Positions 57,336 to 64,000 of a DNA stretch of 64,000 bases are shown piece after piece. Source of the DNA: Pictodentalium vernedei (Eukaryota; Mollusca; Scaphopoda; Dentaliida; Dentaliidae); assembly GCA_031216915.1 (NCBI GenBank), contig CM062296.1:794153823-794217822 (forward strand), read 5' to 3'. The notes beneath the pieces were generated by a model that did no database searches, was not told the DNA's origin, and worked only from the letters and a program-made list of their open reading frames with translations. Both the position numbers and the translations under genes were made by a program. The first letter of the stretch is position 1; each line of letters starts with the position of its first letter.

Positions 57336-57513
57336 ACAGTTTGTTGGTGGCCTAATATGGTATATATGGTGTCAGTTAATTTTATATTGGGCGAGATCGA
57401 ATCTCGAGTCCAATATGGAATTAACTGATCCCATATATACCATATTAGGCCACGCTCGCCCAATATGAAATTAACTGACACCATATATACCATATTAGGC
57501 CACCAACAAACTG
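57336..57513. repeat. Three-armed palindrome
   Basis: GGCCTAATATGGTATATATG plus TCAGTTAAT occurs once forward (about 57350) and twice inverted (about 57427-57455 and 57470-57503). Outer CACAGTTTGTTGGTGG arms close the structure. Confidence 0.75.
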
Positions 57514-57614
57514 TGCAACTAATATATCTTACCGACTGCCTCATCGATGCACAGAACTAATGACAACAGCGATCAAAATTAAATGAGAGAATTCTCACAA
57601 TGTGTTCACGTGTC

Positions 57615-57655
57615 TTTGCCTTGTTACAATTTATGGGAAATTGTAACAAGGCAAA
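57615..57655. repeat. Short perfect hairpin, TTTGCCTTGTTACAATTT
   Basis: Eighteen-base arms around ATGG. Confidence 0.8.
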
Positions 57656-58171
57656 TTCATACATACCAAACAGTTTCATTTCGAAAGTTTTCTGTATATA
57701 TATTTGTGTGTTTAGGTGTGTGTGTGTGTGTCTGGGTGGGATGGGGTGTGTGCGTCTGGATGGAGTGTGAAAATACACTCAAGCATACACTCAAGCTTGG
57801 CAATATGCATAAAATATTGTTAAACCTTATATTGTAAAACAAAGATATGTTACCGTATTATTTAATGTACAATTTACCATAATGGTGTAATCGTACAATA
57901 AAGACTGATTGATTGATTGATTTATTTCTTTGTGTGCCAAGTATGCGTTAGTGTGGGGATCGGATGGAAACTGAGATATTTAGGCTTTTCCCTCTGGAAA
58001 AGACTATTGTTTTTCTACGGATTATTATTGTTTTTTTTTTTTTTTTTTGTTTTTTTTCCACACATTTTGTCCGTACGATTCAGAAGCCATTTTCGAACCG
58101 ATTTTCACGAAAGTTTGCACACGCATAGAGGGGCACAAAATCTAAAAATGTACTGAAGCGGAATTTTCGAT

Positions 58172-59814
58172 TTAACCCTTATTTCGTCAGAATTGGCAAA
58201 AAACTGCCAAAATTGGGGTTTATCGGCACTTTCTCGAAACATGTCTTGTAGATTTTTTTTATACATTCGTCATTGCTAGACCTGTCTGTGACACACCCTT
58301 TGGTACACATGACATATCAGGCGATGCATATGGTAACCCTCCACAGGCTGCCAAACATCGAAATTTTGAAGAAATAGGCCGGTTTCAGGCCCCCACTGCA
58401 CCCAAACAATACACGAGAGATAAACATAACTTCCTTTATTGGGAGTGGAATTCACCGTGGATCATTTTTGTCAGTAATAAGGGTGTTCAGAAAACCAAGC
58501 GTTAACCCATTTTGAGCTGGTTAAACAGCAATACCCCATAATGCTCAAAAGTTCGTGTTTTCCGTGGATTTCTCTAAACGAGTCTTGTAGATTTTCAAGA
58601 GAAAATGGTCACTCTCAGGTCTTGGTGTGCCATTACAAGTTGCATGGATAAAATATTCCGGTCAGCATTAGTTAACCCTCCCTGAGCTGCTAAACGTAAA
58701 AATTGTGATAAAATGGGCTGTTTTTAGACGCCAACAGCACCCAAACGGTATACCAGAGAGAAAGGGGCCTTCATTTATCGGACGCAAAATTGATCGGAAA
58801 ATATTTTTGAAAGTGGTAAGGGTATTCAAAATTTGACGTCTTAACCCATTTTGGGCTGGTTAAATAAAGATACCCATTAAAATCTTAAAATACCCATTTT
58901 CTGTGGATTTCTCTATCAACATTTTGTAGGTTTTCAAGAAAAAATCGGCTATTTGCAGGTCTTGGTGTGACATTACAAGATGCATGAACAAAATATTCCG
59001 GTCAGCATTAGTTAACCCTCCCCGGGCTGTTGAAGGTCAAAAGTGTGATAAAATGGGCTGTTTTTGGACACCAACAGCACCCAAAGAGTACACCACGAAG
59101 AAAAGTGCCTCCTTTTATCGAGCGCACAATTTATACGGAAACATTTTTGTAAGCAGTAAGGGTATTCAAAAGTCGACGTCTTAACCCATTTTGGACAGGC
59201 TAAAGCGAGATATCCCTTGAAAGCTTTAAATTCCCATTTTCTGTGAATTTCCCTAACGGTAACTTGTAGGGTTTCAAGACAAATTGACTTTTCGTAGGTC
59301 TTTATGTGACATTACAAGCTGCATGGACAAAATACTCCGATGAGCGTTTATTAACCATCTACAAGCTGCCAAGCATCGTAATTTTGTTAACATGGGGCTG
59401 TTTTCAGACACGCACAGCACCCAATGTATACATGAGAGATAAACATAATCTCCTTTGTTGGAAGTGGAATTCACAGAGGACCATTTTTGTAAGTAATAAG
59501 GGTATTAAAAAACCAAGCGTTAAAGGTTAACACGGATACCCATCGATAGCTTAATAAATCGTTTTCCCTGGATTTCTTTACAAACATTTTGTGGGGTTTC
59601 CAAGAGAAAATGGCCGTTGATAGGTCTTGGTGTCATATGACCAGTTGCATGGATAAATTATTCTGGTAGGCATTTGTTAACCCTCCATGGGCTGCTAAAT
59701 GTAAAAAAAATGAAGAAATAGTCTGTTTTTGGACACCAACAAATGGAAATGCCACAGAGAAACGTAACTTCTTTTACCGGACGCAAATCTGATAGGGAAA
59801 CATTGATCTTGATA
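58172..59814 (+). repeat. 339-bp satellite, five monomers
   Basis: Monomers start at TTAACCC-like words at 58172, 58502, 58841, 59181 and 59520 (spacings 330, 339, 340, 339, then 295). Shared words include TTTCTCTAAACGAG, CAGGTCTTGGTGTGACATTA, CAAGNTGCATGGA, TTAACCCTCC and GGGCTGTTTTTNGACNCC. The first and last are most diverged. No coding frame spans a monomer. Confidence 0.9.
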
Positions 59815-60620
59815 TTAACCCATTCTACCATTAATGATGGGTTTTACCTAAACATTTTTTTTTATCAAACCCAAACCGAGTCATTTGAGACTACTTTACT
59901 CACCTTTCTCATAACATCAATGAGGGAACTTCAGTGAGACAGTTAAAAACAATTCATCAGACACTGTGGGGTCATGAAAAATCATGGAATCTAATCGGGA
60001 AAAGCCATGATTCTCCAGAATCATAAAGTCTAGTGGCCTCTAGATTCCTGCGAAATCTCAAACGATAGCTTAATGAAATGTCGAGAGTTGTGAATCATCG
60101 TCGAACAGTTACACAATGCAGGACGGTGGAAATAGTTGTCTTTGTGGAGGGACTAGTTGTAGTACATGGAGAGAAAAGTTTATAGCCAGAGATTGGAGCC
60201 AATGCTGATGGGTTTAATTCATTGAGCGCATGTATATGTAAGGAAGTGTGTTCCCGAAACTGAGTTTTCACATGAAAGCTCTTGGGCAAATCGTTTGGTA
60301 ACATGTACATGTGTGTATTGTGTGTGTTGTTCGCTTTTCTCGCCCTCTCTGTTTCGAAATGGACCTTGCCACAATAAAAATCCTTCAATAAATAATGAAT
60401 GAAACACTGCAACGATATTTAATCGTCCATTGCTTAAAAATGAAATTGTTGTTTTATAAGACACAAGATCTCAGCCAATACCCCCAAAGCCATCGTTCGT
60501 TAAACATATTGAATATGAAACCATAAAAGTGTAAAATTTTCGAAACTTATTACATTAATTTAGTTGTTGCGATGACCAGTGTCTTCCATCAAGTAATACA
60601 ATAATTTTAGTACGTTAGAG
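59815..60620. other. No gene recognised
   Basis: Sequence between the satellite and F1; a 105-codon minus frame (60095-60412) has no recognised family. Confidence 0.4.
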
Positions 60621-61133
60621 CAGGGGCGGGCTGGGCCAAGAAAAGTTACTGGGAAATGCACCAAGGGGTGCCTTTTGACCCGGAGAAAATTTTGATTTTT
60701 CGATTTGAAAGAGCATCTGAAAGATAAATTGCAGTTCACATGGAGAGCATTTCGATGGCATATTTTTATCATCTTCATCGCTCATTCGGAAAAAGGTTGC
60801 AGGGTGCGATGGGGGCTTGAACCCATCGAGCCGACCATAGTTCGACCCAATGGGAGAAAAAGTTTGATTTTTAAAACAGACAGGACGCTGTTTCCTTGCA
60901 TCTGAGCAATCAAATGCAGACTAGACTGCTGGTATATCTGCATGGAGAGCATTTCGGTATACCGACAGTCTATGCAATAAGATCCATTTCGCTGTTGGTC
61001 ATTTTCACAAACTTTTATGTCCCAATATGTGCTAGGATGCATCAATTTTGAGGCCCCAGAGGGACCCCAATAGGAGGGGTGGGATGGACGGACCTGAACT
61101 TTCCCGGTGGACCGTATGGCCAATCCGCCTCTG
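60621..61133. mobile_element. Intact hAT-type non-autonomous element F1
   Basis: Termini CAGGGGCGGGCTGGGCC and GGCCAATCCGCCTCTG. The 8-base flanks CGTTAGAG and TATTGGAG differ only by three transitions, consistent with an aged duplication. Contains GCAGACTAGACTGCTGGTAT and GGTATACCGACAGTCTATGC as in F2 and F3. No transposase frame. Confidence 0.82.
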
Positions 61134-62273
61134 TATTGGAGGTTAAGGTGGGAACCAGTAGAGGGTGCATGAGTTGACAAGTCTTCTTCAATCTCTAATG
61201 CAATAAATAGACTGGGTACAAAACATGGCAAGTCAGCTAACAAATGTACGCAGTTTTAAATATGTTGGTACAGTATTTTCTGAGCATGTCAGGCCGTTTC
61301 CATGGCTCCCTGTCTATGTTCCACACACTTTAAAATAACCCAGAATACAACAATCTCCCCCTTTAAACACAACAACAACAACAACCAGGCAGAATTATCA
61401 GCACCATTCTATATATTCCGTCTAGAAACAAAAGCAAGTACAGCGCTTGGTGGTGGAGGGGAAGGGTTGAATTGTCTTCCTCTTCCACCAACCCAGACTC
61501 GAAGTTGGCCGAGGAAGGTGCTACTCCTCCTCTATAAACGCACCCATCGAGATAGTGTGTTTGGTGGAAAACATGTTTTTAAATGTAGAATTTCCATACA
61601 TACAGTACCAGCTAAATAAGTTATGTAAACACCTGAAGCAACTTTTCATCCCATTTCCCTCCAATTATAATTCCATTCCTTTACCACATTTCTTGAGAGG
61701 GTCTTCCTGAGAGCGTCACATGAAGTCAATGCTCGGAAATATCAACAACAAAAAAGTTTATTGTGGTTATCCTATAACTTATTTCAGATGGAGGTATAGT
61801 TAGACGAGACTAAACACAGAAAAATGCATTGCATAATCTGGACAAATGGACGCACAGGACAACTCAGTATAGCATTATCCATGTCCAACTTCTAAAACAT
61901 ACCCCAAAGGACCAACACCTATGGAATTTACACGCTCGTAAAACACTGTTTTGCACTTCGCGAGGTATACCGGCAGCATGTCATGCTAATTCCTCTGTCG
62001 GACAATTTTACTTCCCCGCCTTCTTATGTCGCGTATCATGGCTTCTCCCTGGGCGTATGCGAAGCTTCCATATTCGATTCGGTTTGTTTCGAAATCGTCC
62101 AGAAGAGCCGATTCTATTCGAATTGCGTTGATCAGGATGTACTCAAATCGCCGAAACGTTCTCAAAATCCCACAAACTGCCTCTTGAACTCTTCTTCTAT
62201 CAGGAGACCTTGGACCAATACTATAAAACTTTTACAATTGTATTTTCTAGAATTGTAATTTCTAGTTATGACT

Positions 62274-62528
62274 TTAACCCTTTACCTAACATGAAAAACA
62301 AACGACACTTGCAAAAACAATTCTTGAATAACTAATTTTTAAAAAAATTTGTTTCCAAAACCATATGTTATGACCCCTCATTGTAACGAGCTCGACGAGC
62401 TCGTTAAAAAGAGGGGTCATAACCTATGTTGTTGAGACAAAAAAATGAAAAAATAATGAAAATTAATCGGCGGATTTTTGAGAATTGCCACTGACCGGTT
62501 TTTGCCGTTACGTTGGGTAAAGGGTTAA
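62274..62528. mobile_element. piggyBac-like MITE A10
   Basis: TTAA both sides, CCCTTTACC and GGTAAAGGG termini. Inserted at the TTAA that is single in the paralogous arm at 26124 or nearby. Confidence 0.9.
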
Positions 62529-62533
62529 ATGGG

Positions 62534-62776
62534 TTAACCCTTTACCCAACGCAGACGATATCAAAATTTATTATTTTAAATAGCATTTTTTCAAATTTTT
62601 CAAAAAATTTCAACAAAACCATATCATATGACCCCCTCGTTGGAACGAGCTCGACGAGCTCGTTCCAACGAGGGGTCACATGATATGGTTTTGTTGAAAT
62701 TTTTTGAAAAATAATATTTTTTCAACTGCTGAATTTACGCGGGTGGATGCGGGCGATTCGTTGGGTAAAGGGTTAA
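62534..62776. mobile_element. piggyBac-like MITE B3
   Basis: Five bases after A10; B-type arms with AACAAAACCATATCATATGA; GAGCTCGACGAGCTC centre; TTAA ends. Confidence 0.9.
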
Positions 62777-63649
62777 AATGAACCATCAGCCTTTTCAAAG
62801 ATCTGGCAATTTGCCAGTTGGCAAATTGCCAAATCTTTTAAAATGCTAATGATTCAGTTTAGTCACTTATATTAATAGGTGGAAAATATAATTCCAGAAA
62901 ATACAATTGTAAAAGCTTTATAGTATTGGTTCCTGATGACAGAAGAAAAGTCCAGAGTGATTCCGTCTCCGAATCTGAATTGATTTCGTTCTGGAATATT
63001 CCGGGTTTTTTTTTATTGATTTGACTCAACAGATGTGTCGCCGTTGAACACAATAAAAACTACTTGAGTTTTGATTGACAATATTTGCTATTTTCGATCC
63101 CAGATTCGAAATCCTCTGCCTGATTCGATTCTATCCGAAATGTGAGATTCGCATGATCCCACTTTGGTCCTGCCTCCCTCTCATTCATTAAACTTTTCAT
63201 CTCGACACTCGACCGGAATATTTGTGTTATTTTGCTCATGTATTTAGGAAGTGTCTCTGCTTGGTTCAGTACTGCGAAGTCTCGATTTTCCAATTGAATT
63301 GATAAATCAATTTACTGTAAATACCACTCCAGCTTGAATTGGGCGAGGTTCCTAATAATTTAAGGCATGAATAAATGCAATCAGGAACTAGAAGGACCGT
63401 GATTTGAGAGATCTTATGAATAATTGTTTTTTGATGAAGTATTCTTGCACCACACTTAAGTACGACTGCAATTTATTTATTCTGTCTGCACCAGATGTGA
63501 AATAGGAGCTTAACATATTACTCTATGGTCTCCAAAGAACTTGAGCAGTGCAGACAAATTCTATTATTGCCGTGTTGAGAATCTTAACAGTATTATTAAC
63601 CCACTGCAGAAAAAATAATATGGAAAGAGGAAACGCTGAGATGCCACAT

Positions 63650-63777
63650 GGTCGAGGTGGCTCAGTGGTTACGGCATGGAGTTCGAACCGAACCGTCCAT
63701 GGTTCGATCCCCGTCAGGAGTGACTGTGTTGCCTCTTTGGGCAAGGCACATAATCCCGATTGCCTACGTGTGCGTGT

Positions 63778-63808
<31 letters not shown>

Positions 63809-64000
63809 GGGGGGTGTACTAAGCCGTACTGCACATCGATGGCGCACTTGTCTGCAAACAATGCTAACCCTACTTATGCGGAGTTAGTACGCTGGGGATG
63901 TCTGACAGTTGCTCGTCGCTGCTCAGTTGTCCACTCCGGGTACTCCGGCTTCCTAGACCCGAAAAGTGTCCGACAAGACGGAACCCTGACTATCGAAAGT
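63650..64000 (+). mobile_element. SINE S6: tRNA head, tail type 2, cut by window end
   Basis: A box TGGCTCAGTGG, B box GGTTCGATCCC; S body interrupted by (GT)n and 23 G at the usual GTGGGGGC site; tail GTCCGACAAGACGG runs to the end of the window. Confidence 0.85.

Larger units (their letters stand above)
62212..62932. repeat. Hairpin C2 hosting MITEs A10 and B3
   Basis: GGACCAATACTATAAAACTT at 62212 is inverted at about 62910-62932, and GGCAATTTGCCAGTTGGCAAATTGCC lies near the centre (62805-62832). Two MITEs split the left arm. Confidence 0.8.

Noticed and set aside
61302-61619. 105-codon plus frame
   Set aside because: Contains ACA-repeat-born Asn runs and no family or splice evidence.

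Overview
This is a eukaryotic, almost certainly invertebrate-animal, nuclear window. No dense open reading frames, operons or ribosome-binding sites are seen. Introns follow GT-AG rules, and polymerase III-derived SINEs (with tRNA or 5S rRNA heads), hairpin DNA transposons, satellites and microsatellites dominate. The SINE core and the hairpin families suggest a marine invertebrate (lophotrochozoan, hemichordate or cephalochordate-like), but the species cannot be fixed from the sequence.

Protein-coding content is small. The best gene lies on the minus strand at 49335-53055. It can be assembled from five exons whose splice sites and reading phases all agree (258 residues with, 220 without, a cassette exon). 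It looks like a member of a multicopy, uncharacterised animal protein family. Its cassette exon (52121-52234) lies inside a small TTAA-flanked hairpin element. A broken zinc-finger gene sits at 22991-23587, next to a 21-bp minisatellite. Two weak coding candidates (53165-53422 plus; 53865-54185 minus) flank the main gene's start.

The rest is a repeat graveyard with readable insertion order. (1) piggyBac-like MITEs with TTAA ends form two families, here A and B, with different arms but the same central GAGCTC hairpin; about thirteen copies plus fragments. (2) Tc1/mariner-like MITEs (D) have TA target sites. (3) hAT-type elements (F and H) include two H copies with perfect 8-bp target duplications. 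(4) SINEs share one body but combine a 5S or tRNA head with one of two tails; all four combinations occur. (5) A second SINE family (SINE-B) is present. (6) A 4.1-kb foldback element at 10814-14940 has roughly 1.8-kb arms, with relatives at 18, 19.5 and 42 kb. (7) Many private palindromes occur.

Nesting is explicit. A1 sits in SINE S1, S2 sits in A2, E1 sits in D4, D1 and D2 sit in the foldback arms, A10 and B3 sit in hairpin C2, and A7 sits in repeat L2. In several cases an uninterrupted paralogue in the same window shows the empty site.

Layout: 0-10 kb SINEs, A-family and hAT pieces; 10.8-15 kb foldback; 15-22 kb mostly unassigned; 22-24 kb GATA/CCAAT-rich stretch, zinc-finger relic and minisatellite; 24-36 kb SINEs, hAT H1, trinucleotide arrays, retroposon; 36-45 kb nested D/E elements; 45-49 kb hAT H2, tRNA-like palindrome, tandem duplication; 49-54 kb gene; 54-64 kb A/B elements, a 339-bp satellite and an intact hAT-type F1.
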